The notes beneath the pieces are model-generated. The model made no database searches, was not told the DNA's origin, and was given only the letters and a program-made list of their open reading frames with translations. A stretch of 64,000 nucleotides of DNA. Origin: Prochlorococcus sp. AG-402-P16. GTDB taxonomy: Bacteria; Cyanobacteriota; Cyanobacteriia; PCC-6307; Cyanobiaceae. This document shows, piece by piece, positions 47,325 to 58,776 of the stretch; position 1 is the stretch's first letter, and each line of letters opens with the position of its first letter. The translations under genes were made by a program, and so were the position numbers. Location: assembly GCA_003216295.1 (NCBI GenBank), contig QCJB01000005.1:35196-99195 (forward strand), given 5' to 3'.

Positions 47325-49247
47325 TTATTTGTTTTCATTTGGGTGAAAATAATTTCGAATAACACCAGCAGTAGATGATCCTAAGCCTGGTGTTGATGAA
47401 AGTTCGGAAAGAGATGCCATTTGAATAGCCTCTATTGATCTAAAATGCTCCAATAATAATTTGATTCTTTGTGGTCCCAGTCCAGGAATCTCATTTAATT
47501 GAGAGCGTTTCATACGTTGACTTCTTTTTTGTCTGTGAAATGTAATTGCAAACCTATGGGCTTCATCTCTAAGTCTTCTTAACAAAAGCATTCCTGGTTG
47601 ATTGGGATCAGTATCTAATGATTGTTTAACATTTGGAATAAATATTTCTTCTTTCTTCTTGGCTAAAGATATAAGATTTATATTTTGATCAAGATTTAAC
47701 TCCTCTAAAGCCTCTAATACCGAACTTAATTGCCCTTTACCTCCATCTATCACCACTAAATCAGGCCAATCATTCAAATTATCCTTGTCTAAAACACTAG
47801 ATTCATTTCTTGATAGTTTATTCATATCACCTCCATCCTCTTTATAACGAGCCCATCTTCTAAATCTCCTAGTAATAACTTCAGCCATTGATTCGAAATC
47901 GTCACTATGTCCGAGTTTTATATTTGAACTTTTAATTTTATATTTTCTATAATGTTGCCTAGCGGCAATACCATCAATAAATACTACCTGAGAAGCAACA
48001 GCATCACTACCTTGAATATGACTAATATCATAACATTCAATTCTTTTTGGAATTTTTAGTAACTCAAGTATATTGGTTAAATCGTCAAGCTCAAGTAAAT
48101 TTTTATCATGAGATTGTCTTATTCTTTGTAGCTCTATATTTGCATTCTTTTCAACTAATTTTACAATTTCCGCCTTCTTAGATCTTTTTGGGATTGTAAT
48201 ATTAACTTTTTGCTTTTTTAATTCACTTAACCAATCCGATATTATTTCTGTATTTTGTAATTGATGTTGAACTAATATTTCCGAAGGTATTTCAATCGGA
48301 TCTACATTTGAGTAATGATTTTCTACAACTTTTTGAAGTATTTGAGAAGTACTTAGATTATTATTATCTGAGAAATACCCAAGTCTTCCAATTAATTTTC
48401 CTGATCGCATTTGAAAAATTTGAATAGAGGATATATTCTCTTCAGATGCCAATGCGATTATATCTCTGCATACTGATGAATCAGGAATAATCATCTTTTG
48501 AGATTCATACAATCTATCTATACCCTTTAGCTGATCTCTGATAGATCCAGCTTCTTCAAATTTCAATGAATCTGAAAAAGAATGCATCTGTTTTTGTAAT
48601 AATAATCTCAATTCTTCTGTTCTACCTTGAAATATCATTTCAACTCTTTTTAGTGTATTTTTATAGTCTTCTGAACTAATCTCTTCTTGACACACACCTG
48701 GACATCTTCCAATTGAATAATTAAGACACGTTCTATCTTTATAAAGTGGTATTCTTCTTTGTCTAAGAGGAAACAGTTTTTTTATACTAAATAACGTCTG
48801 TCTAAGTAAATATACATCTACATATGGACCATAATATTTATCTTTTATCTGTCTTTCACGTCTTTTTCTAGTTAAAAAGATTCTAGGATATTTATCGCCC
48901 CATGTTATACAAATATAGGGATATTTTTTATCATCTTTTAATAGAACATTAAAATATGGTTGATTAGATTTTATTAAATTTGATTCAAGAGTTAATGCTT
49001 CACTTTCGGTATCAGTAACTATCAACTCAATATCTACAACCTGCCTAACCATTAAAGAAATTCTTGGACTCAATTCATCACTTGTTCGAAAATAACTTCT
49101 AACTCTATTTCTTAACTTTTTTGACTTACCAACATATAACAATCTGTCCTCACGATCTTTCATTAAATAACAACCAGGATCATTTGGTATATCCTTCAAA
49201 AAATTCGAGAGTCTTGACTTGTCATTAATTAACGGCGTTAATTCCAC
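47325..49247 (-). CDS. uvrC: Excinuclease ABC subunit C
   Basis: UvrC makes both incisions in nucleotide excision repair. The 640-residue protein has the GIY-YIG nuclease at the start (PGCYLMKDREDRLLYVGKSK near residues 24-43). A Cys-rich segment with CPGVCQEE near 178, a UVR domain near 195-235 and the RNase H-like nuclease with DLVVIDGGKGQL near 493 follow. Two helix-hairpin-helix motifs at the end include IPGLGPQRIKLLLEHF. All are standard. The start codon cannot be an ATG in this frame, so a TTG/GTG-type start is implied. The flavin reductase gene is 18 bp upstream. Confidence 0.97.
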   Translation of the reverse strand: MELTPLINDKSRLSNFLKDIPNDPGCYLMKDREDRLLYVGKSKKLRNRVRSYFRTSDELSPRISLMVRQVVDIELIVTDTESEALTLESNLIKSNQPYFNVLLKDDKKYPYICITWGDKYPRIFLTRKRRERQIKDKYYGPYVDVYLLRQTLFSIKKLFPLRQRRIPLYKDRTCLNYSIGRCPGVCQEEISSEDYKNTLKRVEMIFQGRTEELRLLLQKQMHSFSDSLKFEEAGSIRDQLKGIDRLYESQKMIIPDSSVCRDIIALASEENISSIQIFQMRSGKLIGRLGYFSDNNNLSTSQILQKVVENHYSNVDPIEIPSEILVQHQLQNTEIISDWLSELKKQKVNITIPKRSKKAEIVKLVEKNANIELQRIRQSHDKNLLELDDLTNILELLKIPKRIECYDISHIQGSDAVASQVVFIDGIAARQHYRKYKIKSSNIKLGHSDDFESMAEVITRRFRRWARYKEDGGDMNKLSRNESSVLDKDNLNDWPDLVVIDGGKGQLSSVLEALEELNLDQNINLISLAKKKEEIFIPNVKQSLDTDPNQPGMLLLRRLRDEAHRFAITFHRQKRSQRMKRSQLNEIPGLGPQRIKLLLEHFRSIEAIQMASLSELSSTPGLGSSTAGVIRNYFHPNENK

Positions 49248-49265
49248 CGATCTTGTCTCGTTAAA

Positions 49266-49748
49266 TTAGCCACCATAGTTCCAACCAGTACTTGCTAAAT
49301 TTAAGGCAGATCCATCCTTATTCAATACTGCACTCTTTACTTCAGCGACAAAAACTGTATGGTCTCCGTGTTCTACGCCTGAAATAACTTCACATTCAAC
49401 GCCACCTATTACATCCTCGATTAAGGGCATACCAAATTCTCCATAAGTAAATTTACAAGCTTCAAATCGTCCACCTAATCCTTTTTGAGGCTTAAAGAAA
49501 ACAGCTGCTAGATCCTTTTGATCTTCTCTCAACACATTTAGAGAAAACATCTTAGTTCTTTGAATAATTCCATGACTTGATCCATCAGCGCGAACAGCCA
49601 TTACAACTAAAGGAGGGGTAAATGATCCTTGTGTTACCCAGCTAGCAGTAAAACCGTTTATTTCATCTCCTTCTCTTACTGCACATATAAATAATCCATG
49701 AGGGATTTTGCGCAAAAGAACTTTTTTGGCATCCTGATTAAGAGTCAT
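49266..49748 (-). CDS. Flavin reductase domain protein
   Basis: The 160-residue protein is a flavin reductase-like (FMN-binding split barrel) fold. It has GLFICAVREGDEINGFTASW near residues 18-37, VTQGSFTPPLVVMAVR near 38-53, SLNVLREDQKDLA near 73 and an HGDHTVFVAEV end near 126. In cyanobacteria such domains occur at the C-terminus of flavodiiron proteins; here it stands alone. It may supply reduced flavin or act as an isolated reductase. It sits 18 bp upstream of uvrC and is divergent from coaD (67 bp). Confidence 0.87.
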   Translation of the reverse strand: MTLNQDAKKVLLRKIPHGLFICAVREGDEINGFTASWVTQGSFTPPLVVMAVRADGSSHGIIQRTKMFSLNVLREDQKDLAAVFFKPQKGLGGRFEACKFTYGEFGMPLIEDVIGGVECEVISGVEHGDHTVFVAEVKSAVLNKDGSALNLASTGWNYGG

Positions 49749-49815
49749 GCGCTTTGATACGTTTATAGATATGAGATTCTATGAAAGAAATGGACTTTTT
49801 TAAAGTTAAGAAACC

Positions 49816-50292
49816 ATGAAGGCTCTTTATCCCGGTAGTTTCGACCCATTAACGTTTGGACACCTTGATCTAATTCAAAGAGGTAGTGATTTATTTGGAG
49901 AAGTTCTCATTGCAGTATTAGAAAATCCTTCAAAAAAGGCAACTTTCTCCTGCGAAAGAAGATTAGAACACATAAAAAATGCTACCAGAGATATACCAGG
50001 TTGCAGAACAATAGCTTTCAAAGGTCTAACTGTGGATTGTGCTCGTGAACATAATGCGGATCTTATTTTAAGAGGCTTAAGAGCCATGAGTGATTTTGAA
50101 TATGAACTGCAGGTTGCTCATACAAATAGATCATTAAATAATCAATACGAAACAATTTTTCTCGCGACAGAAACACATCATAGTTTTTTAAGTAGTTCTG
50201 TAGTTAAGGAAGTCGCAAGATTTGGTGGTGAGATTCGTCATATGGTTCCTGAGTTTATAGCCAAAGATCTTATAGCACTAAATACTAATTAA
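49816..50292 (+). CDS. coaD: Phosphopantetheine adenylyltransferase
   Basis: CoaD makes dephospho-CoA from 4'-phosphopantetheine and ATP. The 158-residue protein has the nucleotidyltransferase motif [16 protein letters not shown] at residues 5-20. It also has [20 protein letters not shown] near 90-109 and [15 protein letters not shown] near 124-138, all standard for CoaD. A purine-rich stretch precedes the ATG. It converges with dacB with a 4-bp overlap of the ends. Confidence 0.97.
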   Translation: MKALYPGSFDPLTFGHLDLIQRGSDLFGEVLIAVLENPSKKATFSCERRLEHIKNATRDIPGCRTIAFKGLTVDCAREHNADLILRGLRAMSDFEYELQVAHTNRSLNNQYETIFLATETHHSFLSSSVVKEVARFGGEIRHMVPEFIAKDLIALNTN

Positions 50293-51524
50293 ATACAATT
50301 ATCAGTTTTATCTACGATTGATAATATATTCATTATATGTTTTGTTGAATTTTCCATATTGTTAACAATAATACTAAAAAATATACCCTCTCCTAATATA
50401 ATTCCAGAAACGGATCTAACATTATTAAGTCTTCCAGATTTAGCCAAAATTCTACCCTTAAGGTTTACTGGAGCATTTACATTAGCTAATGATCCCCTAA
50501 TACCTAGTATTGAAAATGATGAGAAATAATAGTCTGAAAATCGATTAAGCTTCATTCTTCTCAAAAACTGAGATAAACCATATGTGGTTACTCTATTTTC
50601 TCTTGATAAACCACTAGCATCTGCAATGATAAAATTGTCAGAATTAAAGTTTTGATCTTTTATCCAATTACTGTATTTTAGATTAGGAAAATCATGAGAC
50701 CAGTTTTTTAATGAATGCCTGAAAATAACCTCAGCAGTAAAATTATGGCTCTCAGAATTAACGAGATTTAATAAAATATATAATGGTGCAGAATTGATAA
50801 CCTTAATAGTTGAGATATAGTCAATAGGATAGTTATTATCAACAGCTTTTACAAAATATTTATTAGATAAATTCTTTTTTTTCAGAGCTGTCTCTAACTC
50901 ATATATAAAATTATTAATTGGATTATTTAAAGCATTAATACTTGAATTACTAGCAATTGAATACTTACTAATAGGTGCACCATATTCTTCCTTCCTATCA
51001 GCATTAGACCAGCTAGAGGGCCACCAATTTTTTGTATTGCTTCTTTTAATAATTATCGGTAATTTTAAATCATGATTATAATTGATATAATTAAGATCAT
51101 TAATTAACTCTTCTAAATGACTTTTATCAAAATCGGGGTCCCCTGATGCTTCAACATATAAGCTTCCATCATTTATCTCTTTTAATGACGTTTTAAGAGT
51201 ATAATAAGGTCCTAAGGTATCTAAAGAGAAAGCACTAGAAAGAATCTTCTGGTTAGAAGCAGGTATCCTAGGTATTTCGCCATTAATATCTACAATAAAA
51301 TCGCCAGATTCGTCTAAAATACTAATGCTAATGTTAGAATTAAAGTCATACGTATAATCCTCTATTTTATTCTGCAAAGGCTTACATATATTAAACTTTT
51401 CAGGAGTTATAGAATTTATATTAAGCCTTTGTCTAATGTATGAATATAGTGAAAATAAATTACCGTTAAGTATACTTACTGATAGTAGAACCAAGCCAGT
51501 ATATAAATAAAATTTTTTATTCAT
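50289..51524 (-). CDS. dacB: D-alanyl-D-alanine carboxypeptidase, S13 (PBP4/DacB) family
   Basis: The enzyme trims or cuts peptide cross-links of peptidoglycan in the periplasm. The 411-residue protein has an N-terminal hydrophobic segment (signal or anchor). The S-x-x-K box ASNQKIL has its nucleophilic Ser near residue 90. The S-x-N element is SHNFTAE near 260, and the K-S-G box AKSGRLNNV is near 361. [10 protein letters not shown] near 305 is also a family mark. The order matches S13 enzymes, with the third box KSG instead of KTG. It follows the DUF1995 gene at 4 bp. Confidence 0.92.
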   Translation of the reverse strand: MNKKFYLYTGLVLLSVSILNGNLFSLYSYIRQRLNINSITPEKFNICKPLQNKIEDYTYDFNSNISISILDESGDFIVDINGEIPRIPASNQKILSSAFSLDTLGPYYTLKTSLKEINDGSLYVEASGDPDFDKSHLEELINDLNYINYNHDLKLPIIIKRSNTKNWWPSSWSNADRKEEYGAPISKYSIASNSSINALNNPINNFIYELETALKKKNLSNKYFVKAVDNNYPIDYISTIKVINSAPLYILLNLVNSESHNFTAEVIFRHSLKNWSHDFPNLKYSNWIKDQNFNSDNFIIADASGLSRENRVTTYGLSQFLRRMKLNRFSDYYFSSFSILGIRGSLANVNAPVNLKGRILAKSGRLNNVRSVSGIILGEGIFFSIIVNNMENSTKHIMNILSIVDKTDNCI

Positions 51525-51528
51525 ACAA

Positions 51529-52152
51529 TTATAAGTTTAGCATAATAGTTTCATCGTCAGGACGTTTATCAAATGAATTAACAAATGAATATCCATTGGA
51601 GTTTAATTTAAAAAGCTCCCAATCATTAGGGAATTCTTTTAATAATGCCCCCATAGATAATGGTTGAACATAATAAAGTACTTTCCATTTTTCAGCAAAT
51701 CTTTTTCTCATTTCCCTACCGACACTTCCGATTCCTACTATTGGATCTTCCAACTTACCATTAATCATAATTACGTTTGAATTAGTATGGGAACATACTT
51801 GTTCAAAAATCTCAATATCATATGGTTGAGGAGAACAAACTAATAATACTGAATTCAACGAATCTGTAGAATTAATAAACTCCTTAAATGTAAAAATCTT
51901 ATTAGATAACTCAGGATTGTCTCTTTTAGCAAGTGCAGCTCCACCAGCATCGGCCCACAATAAAATATTATCAAATTTACTTTCAGTTAGTTTATTAGAT
52001 AAACGAAAAATAATTGGATTGATTCTTAATCCTTCAAATTTAAGGTTAATAGAAAGAAAAGATTGCTCTGAATTACTTAAAAAATAACTTTGAATTGAAT
52101 CATATACATTTGATTCTGCTTCTCTAAGATCAGAGGGTAACTTATTCTTCAT
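51529..52152 (-). CDS. DUF1995 family protein
   Basis: The 207-residue soluble protein starts with LPSDLREAESNVYDSIQSYF and later has WADAGGAALAKRD, LVCSPQPYDIEIFEQVC near 104-120 and PIVGIGSVGREMRKRF near 137-152. This pattern is DUF1995, the family of plant LPA3, a factor in photosystem II assembly; a similar role here is inference. It lies between the cysteine desulfurase gene (7 bp) and dacB (4 bp) on the same strand, so the group is likely an operon with dapF. Confidence 0.85.
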   Translation of the reverse strand: MKNKLPSDLREAESNVYDSIQSYFLSNSEQSFLSINLKFEGLRINPIIFRLSNKLTESKFDNILLWADAGGAALAKRDNPELSNKIFTFKEFINSTDSLNSVLLVCSPQPYDIEIFEQVCSHTNSNVIMINGKLEDPIVGIGSVGREMRKRFAEKWKVLYYVQPLSMGALLKEFPNDWELFKLNSNGYSFVNSFDKRPDDETIMLNL

Positions 52153-52159
52153 TTGATGA

Positions 52160-53341
52160 TCATTGTTTTTTAAGTTCTAAAGATTGCAATGATTCATTTA
52201 TTATATTTGAAACTGAGTTAATATCATCATTTAAAATCCATGGACCAACAGTTATTCTTAATCCAGATTCTTGAAGTGGTTTATCAACATTAATTGCAGC
52301 AAGTGTGGGATTTGGTCCTTGACTGGATGATGAGCAAGCACTGCCACTACTTATATAAACGCCATTTTGTGACAATAATCGAACAATTTCTCTACCTTTA
52401 ATTGGAATCATTGATTTTGTATGACAAAGAAATGAAAGATTATTAGGTAGTCTTTCTTTATGAGGACCAATAAAAGTAAGTTGTTTATTCTTAACTAGAT
52501 TTTTCTTTAAAAGTGAAGTCATTTTGGAAACATTATTCTCAGGAAATAAAGTTTGATTATCATTAATTTCTATATATTCATTTAGTAGGTCAATTGCTGT
52601 CGAAAAACCTGCAATAAGGGGAACTGACTCAGTACCAGATCTTATAGAGCCATTCTTAAATCCATATGATGGATCATTCAGTAATAAATCTCGCACGCCC
52701 CTTCTCAAAATTAATAATCCAATACCTTTAGGGCCTTGAAGTTTATGCGCAGAAGCACTAAGCATATCAACATCTAATTTACTCCAATCAATAAGACCGC
52801 TGGGGAGGACCTGTGTAGCATCAGTATGAAAAAGTATATTTCGTTTTTTACATTCCATACCTATGAGATTTATAGGCTGAATGGCACCAATCTCACTTTG
52901 GCCCCAGATTATCGAAACCAATTTTGTTGGAGGAGATAACATCTCCTCCAAATGATCTAGGTCAATAATTCCATAACGATCTACAGGCCAGTATTTAATA
53001 TCCCAGCCATCATTAAGCAATTGATTGGCTATTAAGTTTATAGAAGGGTGTTCAACATTACTTATAACAAGTCTTCCTTTAACAAGAGCATTAGATACAA
53101 CTTTAAGAGAAAGATAATTTGACTCAGTTGCTCCAGATGTGAAAAAAATTTCGTCAGATGAAGCTTTTAATTTATTAGCAATTGATAATCTAGATCTTTC
53201 CAAAATCTCTCTTGCAATAACTCCAACTTTATGGATACTTGATGGATTCCCCCAGCATTCAGATTGAATCGCCTTTATTTTATTAATAACATCTATATGT
53301 GGCGGAGTAGTCGCTGATGCATCGAGATAAATATTATTCAT
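52160..53341 (-). CDS. Cysteine desulfurase (NifS/IscS type)
   Basis: The enzyme removes sulfur from cysteine for iron-sulfur clusters and tRNA thiolation, using PLP. The 393-residue protein has YLDASATTPPH at the start and the PLP-binding Lys in ASAHKLQGPKGIG near residue 203. The active Cys lies in SGSACSSSSQGPNPTL near residue 337, in the longer loop of group I (NifS/IscS) enzymes. It follows dapF by 12 bp and precedes the DUF1995 gene. The specific biological partner cannot be told from the sequence. Confidence 0.93.
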   Translation of the reverse strand: MNNIYLDASATTPPHIDVINKIKAIQSECWGNPSSIHKVGVIAREILERSRLSIANKLKASSDEIFFTSGATESNYLSLKVVSNALVKGRLVISNVEHPSINLIANQLLNDGWDIKYWPVDRYGIIDLDHLEEMLSPPTKLVSIIWGQSEIGAIQPINLIGMECKKRNILFHTDATQVLPSGLIDWSKLDVDMLSASAHKLQGPKGIGLLILRRGVRDLLLNDPSYGFKNGSIRSGTESVPLIAGFSTAIDLLNEYIEINDNQTLFPENNVSKMTSLLKKNLVKNKQLTFIGPHKERLPNNLSFLCHTKSMIPIKGREIVRLLSQNGVYISSGSACSSSSQGPNPTLAAINVDKPLQESGLRITVGPWILNDDINSVSNIINESLQSLELKKQ

Positions 53342-53353
53342 AGTGAAGAGTGA

Positions 53354-54208
53354 TTAAATATCTATCTCTCCACTAAATACTTTTAATGCAGGCCCTTGCA
53401 TTAGAACTGGACCTGTTTGATTGGGCCATTCAATTTCTAATTTGCCTCCTGGTAAATAAATATTAGCTTTGTTTAATGTTTTACCTAGCTTAGATGTTAC
53501 GACAAGACATGCGCAAGCTCCTGTACCACAAGCTAATGTTGGCCCGCAACCTCTTTCCCATACTTTAACTTTAATATTTGATTTATCAATCAATTCAACA
53601 AAGTGAACATTGGTATCATTGGGAAATGTATTGTGTTTTTCAAGGCATTTTCCCCATTCTTCAAATGGTATATTTTCAATTTTTTCAACAAATACGATCA
53701 TATGAGGATTCCCCATACTAGCAGCATAAATATTTAAGTTTTGATCATTTATTGTAATCGTTCCATTAGGAACAGATAAATTATTCATTAACAATTTTGT
53801 AGGGATTTCCTCAGGAGAAAGGATAGGGTCTCCCATGTTTACTTTTATATTTTGATTATCATCAATAGAGGTAATAATTAGACCAGCTTTCGTTTCAATT
53901 GGCACTTCAGATAATCCTTTAATTTCATTATTATCGTTTAAAAAAGCAATCAGACATCTAATACCATTGCCACACATTTCTGGTTCAGACCCATCAGAAT
54001 TAAATATCTTCATTCGCACAAAAGATTTATTATTTGACTTTAATATAAGAATAATTCCGTCGGCTCCAATACCAAAATTTCTATTACATAGATTTTCAAT
54101 AAAATTATCTTTGTTTTCAGAAAATATATCATCTAAGTTGTTACCACGTGAATCAAAGATAATAAAATCGTTACCTAGTCCTTGATATTTTGAGAAATTA
54201 TTTTTCAT
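53354..54208 (-). CDS. dapF: Diaminopimelate epimerase
   Basis: DapF converts LL- to meso-diaminopimelate for lysine and peptidoglycan. The 284-residue enzyme has both catalytic Cys motifs: SEPEMCGNGIRCL near residue 78 and GPTLACGTGACACL near residue 230. It starts with FSKYQGLGNDFIIFD, which is typical. Cofactor-independent epimerases use two Cys residues as acid and base. It heads a run with the cysteine desulfurase, DUF1995 and dacB genes, and leuS is divergent (135 bp). Confidence 0.97.
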   Translation of the reverse strand: MKNNFSKYQGLGNDFIIFDSRGNNLDDIFSENKDNFIENLCNRNFGIGADGIILILKSNNKSFVRMKIFNSDGSEPEMCGNGIRCLIAFLNDNNEIKGLSEVPIETKAGLIITSIDDNQNIKVNMGDPILSPEEIPTKLLMNNLSVPNGTITINDQNLNIYAASMGNPHMIVFVEKIENIPFEEWGKCLEKHNTFPNDTNVHFVELIDKSNIKVKVWERGCGPTLACGTGACACLVVTSKLGKTLNKANIYLPGGKLEIEWPNQTGPVLMQGPALKVFSGEIDI

Positions 54209-54343
54209 GAGTTACAGTTTGTTGAACTATGTTGTTAGGAAATAAAGCGTTCTTGGTAGTAATTTCATAATTATTCGCATATTGGGCATCTATTTATGAG
54301 AACATTATCTGATTGGCAAATCAACTACTGAAGGAGATCTTCC

Positions 54344-56932
54344 TTGAATAATACTACTTCAGAGAATATAGACCAGCGATACGAGCCTCGTGAAGTAGAA
54401 GATTATTGGCAAAAAGAGTGGGCTAATGATGGCCTATACAGAACAAATACTGAAGTAAACAAAGACAATACTTTTTACGCCTTGTCGATGTTCCCATACC
54501 CCTCAGGTTCTTTGCATATGGGACATGTCAGGAATTATGTCATTACAGATGTGCTGGCTAGGTATAAAAGGATGAAAGGTTTTAACGTCCTACACCCAAT
54601 GGGTTGGGATGCCTTCGGTTTACCTGCTGAAAATGCAGCAATAGAAAGAGAAACAAGTCCATCTGCATGGACAGATAAGAATATTTCACAAATGAAGGAG
54701 CAATTAGATCGACTAGGATTATCAATAGATTGGTCTAAAGAAGTTACTACTTGCAAAGAAGATTATTATAAATGGACTCAATATATATTTAATCAATTAC
54801 ATAAAAATAATCTTGCCTATCAAAAAAAAGCAACAGTAAATTGGGATCCAATTGATCAAACTGTTCTTGCTAATGAACAAGTAGATGCTGAAGGTAAATC
54901 ATGGAGATCTGGAGCCAAAGTTGAGAAAAAAGAATTAAACCAGTGGTTTTTAAGAATTACTAGTTTTGCCGAAGATCTAAATAAGGATTTAAATAAGCTT
55001 AATGAGTGGCCAGAAAGAGTGAGGGTTATGCAAAAAAATTGGATTGGAAAATCGATTGGAGCTGAAATAACATTTGATATCAAAAATCATGAACAAAAGA
55101 TAACAGCCTTCACTACAAGAATCGATACAGTCTATGGAGTAAGTTATCTTGTCTTAGCATCAAATCATCCATTAATTGATCAGTTAATAAGTAATAACGA
55201 TATTGATCAATTAAAAGAGTTTAAAAAAACTCAGGAAAAATTAAGTGATCTTGAACGCAATTCAGATAGTAGAAAAAAACGTGGAATGTATTTGGGAGTA
55301 AATGCAGTCAATCCTGCCAATAATAAAGAGATACCTATATGGATTGGAGACTATGTAATTATGGAATATGGAACAGGAGCTGTTATGGGAGTTCCAGCAC
55401 ATGATAGTAGAGATTATCAGTTTGCTAAATCATATGGTTTACCAATTAAGTATGTTATAAAACCCGAGAATGATGAAGATGATAATTATTTAAATGCTGA
55501 ATATGTTGAAAAGGGTATCATGATCAATTCAGATAAATTCAATGGAATTGAGTCTGATGTCGCAAAAATACAAATACTTGAATTTGCATCAAATGCAAAT
55601 TGGGCAAAACCTAAGATCACATATAAATTAAGAGATTGGCTTATATCTAGACAACGATACTGGGGCTGCCCAATTCCAATTATTAATTGTAAAAAGTGTG
55701 GTCAAGTTAGAGTTCCTGAAAAGGATCTTCCAGTTGTTCTACCTATTGATATCAAATTAACTGGGAAAGGGAAGTCTCCTTTAACCTCAAATACCGAGTG
55801 GATAAATACTTGTTGCCCTAAATGTGGAATTGATGCGAAAAGAGAAACTGACACAATGGACACTTTTATGTGTTCATCATGGTACTTTTTAAGATATATA
55901 AACCCTGGAAATTCTGAAAATCCTTTTATTAAAAGCGAAATAGATAAATGGCTTCCAGTTAAGCAATATGTTGGAGGAATCGAGCATGCAATTTTACATT
56001 TACTTTATTCAAGATTTTTAACCAAGGCATTAAAAAGCTGTGGATTAATAAATATCGATGAACCCTTTAAGAAACTCTTAACTCAGGGGATGGTTCAGTC
56101 GATTACTTTAAAAAATCCTAATACAAATAAATATTTTTCAAAGGATCAAATAAAAGATATTGATAATCCAAAAGATCCTCTTACAGGAGAAAGTATTGAA
56201 ATCATCTATGAAAAAATGTCAAAGTCTAAATATAATGGAGTAGATCCTTCTGTAGTAATAGATAAATATGGAGCAGACACAGCGAGAATGTTTATTCTTT
56301 TTAAAGCTCCTCCAGAAAAAGATTTAGAATGGGATGACTCTGATGTTGAAGGTCAATATCGATTTATACAGAGACTTTGGAAGTTTGTTATAAATACTTT
56401 AAAACTAACTAAGAATACTTCAAGATTAAATATTGAAAAAGATAAATTAAGAAATGATGAAGCTTTACGTATAATTAATATTGCTATTAAGGAAATCACT
56501 GATGATCTTGAGAATCTTCAATTTAATACAGCAATATCTGAACTTATGAAAGCAGTAAATGGCTTAAGTTCAATAGTAAACTACTGTAGTGATGAAACAT
56601 TAAATAAAGTTATTTCATTATTAGTTAAAATAACATCTCCATTTTCCCCTCATATTGCAGAGGAGTTATGGAAGGTTATAGGAAATAAACAAAGTATTCA
56701 TCTTCAGTCATGGCCGGAATTCGAAGCTGATGCAATAGAACAAGATAAATTTAAACTTATGATTCAAATCAATGGAAAAGTTAGAGGATCAATCGATGCT
56801 AGTAAAAATCTATCCAAAGACAAATTAGAGGATATAGCTATTAAAAGTGATGCAGCTCTAAAATGGATGAAGGGAAAAGAACCAAAACGAATAATTGTTG
56901 TTCCAAATAAATTAGTGAATATAGTTATTTAG
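54344..56932 (+). CDS. leuS: Leucyl-tRNA synthetase
   Basis: LeuS charges tRNA-Leu. The 862-residue class I enzyme has [17 protein letters not shown] near residues 50-66 and an editing domain near 220-415 (with TTRIDTVYG and [12 protein letters not shown]). A zinc-knuckle region is near 448-500 and the [13 protein letters not shown] motif near 625, and the anticodon-binding and C-terminal domains follow. The start is a TTG at 54344, with AGGAG 8 nt before it; no ATG fits upstream of the conserved region. It converges with pgi at 3 bp. Confidence 0.97.
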   Translation: MNNTTSENIDQRYEPREVEDYWQKEWANDGLYRTNTEVNKDNTFYALSMFPYPSGSLHMGHVRNYVITDVLARYKRMKGFNVLHPMGWDAFGLPAENAAIERETSPSAWTDKNISQMKEQLDRLGLSIDWSKEVTTCKEDYYKWTQYIFNQLHKNNLAYQKKATVNWDPIDQTVLANEQVDAEGKSWRSGAKVEKKELNQWFLRITSFAEDLNKDLNKLNEWPERVRVMQKNWIGKSIGAEITFDIKNHEQKITAFTTRIDTVYGVSYLVLASNHPLIDQLISNNDIDQLKEFKKTQEKLSDLERNSDSRKKRGMYLGVNAVNPANNKEIPIWIGDYVIMEYGTGAVMGVPAHDSRDYQFAKSYGLPIKYVIKPENDEDDNYLNAEYVEKGIMINSDKFNGIESDVAKIQILEFASNANWAKPKITYKLRDWLISRQRYWGCPIPIINCKKCGQVRVPEKDLPVVLPIDIKLTGKGKSPLTSNTEWINTCCPKCGIDAKRETDTMDTFMCSSWYFLRYINPGNSENPFIKSEIDKWLPVKQYVGGIEHAILHLLYSRFLTKALKSCGLINIDEPFKKLLTQGMVQSITLKNPNTNKYFSKDQIKDIDNPKDPLTGESIEIIYEKMSKSKYNGVDPSVVIDKYGADTARMFILFKAPPEKDLEWDDSDVEGQYRFIQRLWKFVINTLKLTKNTSRLNIEKDKLRNDEALRIINIAIKEITDDLENLQFNTAISELMKAVNGLSSIVNYCSDETLNKVISLLVKITSPFSPHIAEELWKVIGNKQSIHLQSWPEFEADAIEQDKFKLMIQINGKVRGSIDASKNLSKDKLEDIAIKSDAALKWMKGKEPKRIIVVPNKLVNIVI

Positions 56933-56935
56933 AAA

Positions 56936-58534
56936 TCAAGTTTTTGAAATAATTAGCTTATCTGGATTAGATTGATTACCAATCATTGAATAATAATCAG
57001 AATTTTCTGAAAGTTTTCTTAGAATTAAATAAATCGACTCTATTGAATCAGTAGACAAGGCTTCATTAATTTCATTTAATGTTCTTTGCTTTCCATCATC
57101 CAAAAGTTTCTCAATTTCTTTTTGGAGATTAATTATGTTTGTTGCAGCTTTCTTTCCAGCTTCAACTCCAGGTTGATTGTAAGCATTAACATTAATTAAT
57201 TCTGCATATAAACTAACTGCTCGCTCAAATAAAGCAATTAAAGCACCAAGACTTGATTCATCAAATGATTTAAATGTAATTGTCAAATTCTGTCTGCCTC
57301 CTTCAGTCAATGCTGAACGTGTTCCTTGAAGAAATCCAGACAAAAAGTCACCTGGTCGTTTATTTTTAACTTCAACTATCTCGGCTGGATCATGAAGAAT
57401 CTCAATAAAATTAACAAAGAAATTATCAACACCATCTCTTAATTGCTGCACATATGCATGCTGATCGGTAGAACCTTTATTTCCATAAACTGCAATACCT
57501 TGATTAACTAGTTTGTTATCTCTATCAAACTTCTTGCCTAAAGATTCCATCACCAATTGTTGAAGATATCTACTAAAAACTTCCAATCTGTCTCTGTAAG
57601 GTAGTACAACCATATCTCTTGATCCTTTTCCATTTCCAGATTTGAACCAAGCTAAGGATAAAAGCGCAGCTGGATTATTTTTAATATCTTTTACTCTTGT
57701 AAGTGCATCCATTTGAGATGCTCCATCTAGAAACTTTTTAATATCTGCGCCAATAAGAACTGCAGGTAATAACCCTACGGCACCAGTTATACTTGTTCTT
57801 CCACCAACCCAATCGGGCAAGTCAAAAATATCTAACCAATTTTCATTAACAGCTAAATCATCTAATTTACTTCCCTTTGATGTAATAGCTATCGCTCTAG
57901 ATGACCAATCCTGATTATTATCCTGAACAAACTTCATAGCTTGCTCCATTCCAATCAAAGGTTCTGGAGTACCCCCTGATTTACTGACAACTACAAATAA
58001 AGTGGAATCAATATTAGGAAGAATCGAATTTAATTTATGAGAAATGCCTTCAGGGTCAACATTATCTAGAAAATGAATATTCAAACCAACAGATTCTTTT
58101 TTAAAAGATTCTTTAATAAGTAACGGACCTAAACCACTGCCGCCAATACCTATCCAAAAAACATCGGTATATTTTTTACCTTCATCATTAGTTATATCTC
58201 CATTGAGTACTGAATCTCCAAATTGAGAAATTCTTTCAACTTCATTAGAAATAGACTCTGATATTTTGGCGCATGGTGCTATTCCTGGATTTCTTAACCA
58301 GTAATGACCAACTTTCCTATTTTCATCAATATTAGCAATAGAACCATTTTCTAGTGATTCCAGGGAAGAAAATGAATTAGAAAAAATGTCGCTAAATTTA
58401 TCGAAATCCTCCATATCTACGTCCATTCTACTTATGTCAAGCCAAAAACCTAAGGAGTCATCATTAAAGAGAAGCTCACAGTAACGTTTCCATTTATCAA
58501 TGTTATTCATCTGGTAGATCTCAGTTATTGCCAT
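56936..58534 (-). CDS. pgi: Glucose-6-phosphate isomerase
   Basis: Pgi interconverts glucose-6-phosphate and fructose-6-phosphate. The 532-residue protein has [18 protein letters not shown] near residue 125 and [16 protein letters not shown] near 182. [18 protein letters not shown] lies near 240 and [19 protein letters not shown] near 330, followed by the C-terminal helical part. The length is in the range of cyanobacterial enzymes. An earlier Met ([10 protein letters not shown]) is used; MNNIDKW at residue 9 is another possible start. It lies next to the divergent purN across a 290-bp gap with several unusual elements. Confidence 0.96.
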   Translation of the reverse strand: MAITEIYQMNNIDKWKRYCELLFNDDSLGFWLDISRMDVDMEDFDKFSDIFSNSFSSLESLENGSIANIDENRKVGHYWLRNPGIAPCAKISESISNEVERISQFGDSVLNGDITNDEGKKYTDVFWIGIGGSGLGPLLIKESFKKESVGLNIHFLDNVDPEGISHKLNSILPNIDSTLFVVVSKSGGTPEPLIGMEQAMKFVQDNNQDWSSRAIAITSKGSKLDDLAVNENWLDIFDLPDWVGGRTSITGAVGLLPAVLIGADIKKFLDGASQMDALTRVKDIKNNPAALLSLAWFKSGNGKGSRDMVVLPYRDRLEVFSRYLQQLVMESLGKKFDRDNKLVNQGIAVYGNKGSTDQHAYVQQLRDGVDNFFVNFIEILHDPAEIVEVKNKRPGDFLSGFLQGTRSALTEGGRQNLTITFKSFDESSLGALIALFERAVSLYAELINVNAYNQPGVEAGKKAATNIINLQKEIEKLLDDGKQRTLNEINEALSTDSIESIYLILRKLSENSDYYSMIGNQSNPDKLIISKT

Positions 58535-58573
58535 TATTATTAAAAGATTACTCCTTAATGAGTTGTGTTGTCA

Positions 58574-58592
58574 GGTCTCCAAAAAAGAGACC
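58574..58592. other. Orphan 6-bp hairpin in the pgi-purN gap
   Basis: GGTCTC and GAGACC enclose a 7-nt A-rich loop, followed 3 bp later by a second hairpin. The stretch lies between two divergently transcribed genes, where terminators are not expected. It may belong to a leader, a small RNA or a lost gene. Confidence 0.4.
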
Positions 58593-58596
58593 ATTA

Positions 58597-58612
58597 AACA
58601 ATTAATTATTGT
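58597..58612. repeat. 16-nt palindromic repeat, copy 1
   Basis: The sequence AACAATTAATTATTGT occurs exactly here and again at 58761-58776. It is a near-palindrome, with arms ACAAT and ATTGT around TAATT; in this copy the arms extend to AAACAAT and ATTGTTT. Position between pgi and purN suggests a regulatory site, but no known factor is identified. Confidence 0.5.
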
Positions 58613-58639
58613 TTATTTTAGACAAACAAGGAGATATAG

Positions 58640-58654
58640 ATGGCGAATGTTTAG
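58640..58654 (+). other. Four-codon ORF with a perfect Shine-Dalgarno sequence
   Basis: AAGGAG at 58628-58633 lies 6 nt before ATG GCG AAT GTT TAG. Such a clear ribosome binding site is uncommon in this window, yet the ORF has only four sense codons. It may be a leader peptide, a relic of a lost gene or chance. Confidence 0.3.
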
Positions 58655-58760
58655 TAATTGACAAAATGAATACTAATTAGTTTATATAAGTAGATGCATC
58701 TAAACAAACTAATTATTCATTTAGTGTAGCTCGATAATATAATAATATAAGATTTATTTT

Positions 58761-58776
58761 AACAATTAATTATTGT
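58761..58776. repeat. 16-nt palindromic repeat, copy 2
   Basis: This is an exact second copy of AACAATTAATTATTGT, 164 bp downstream of the first and about 49 bp before the purN start. It is followed by a T-rich stretch. It is a candidate operator for purN. Confidence 0.5.
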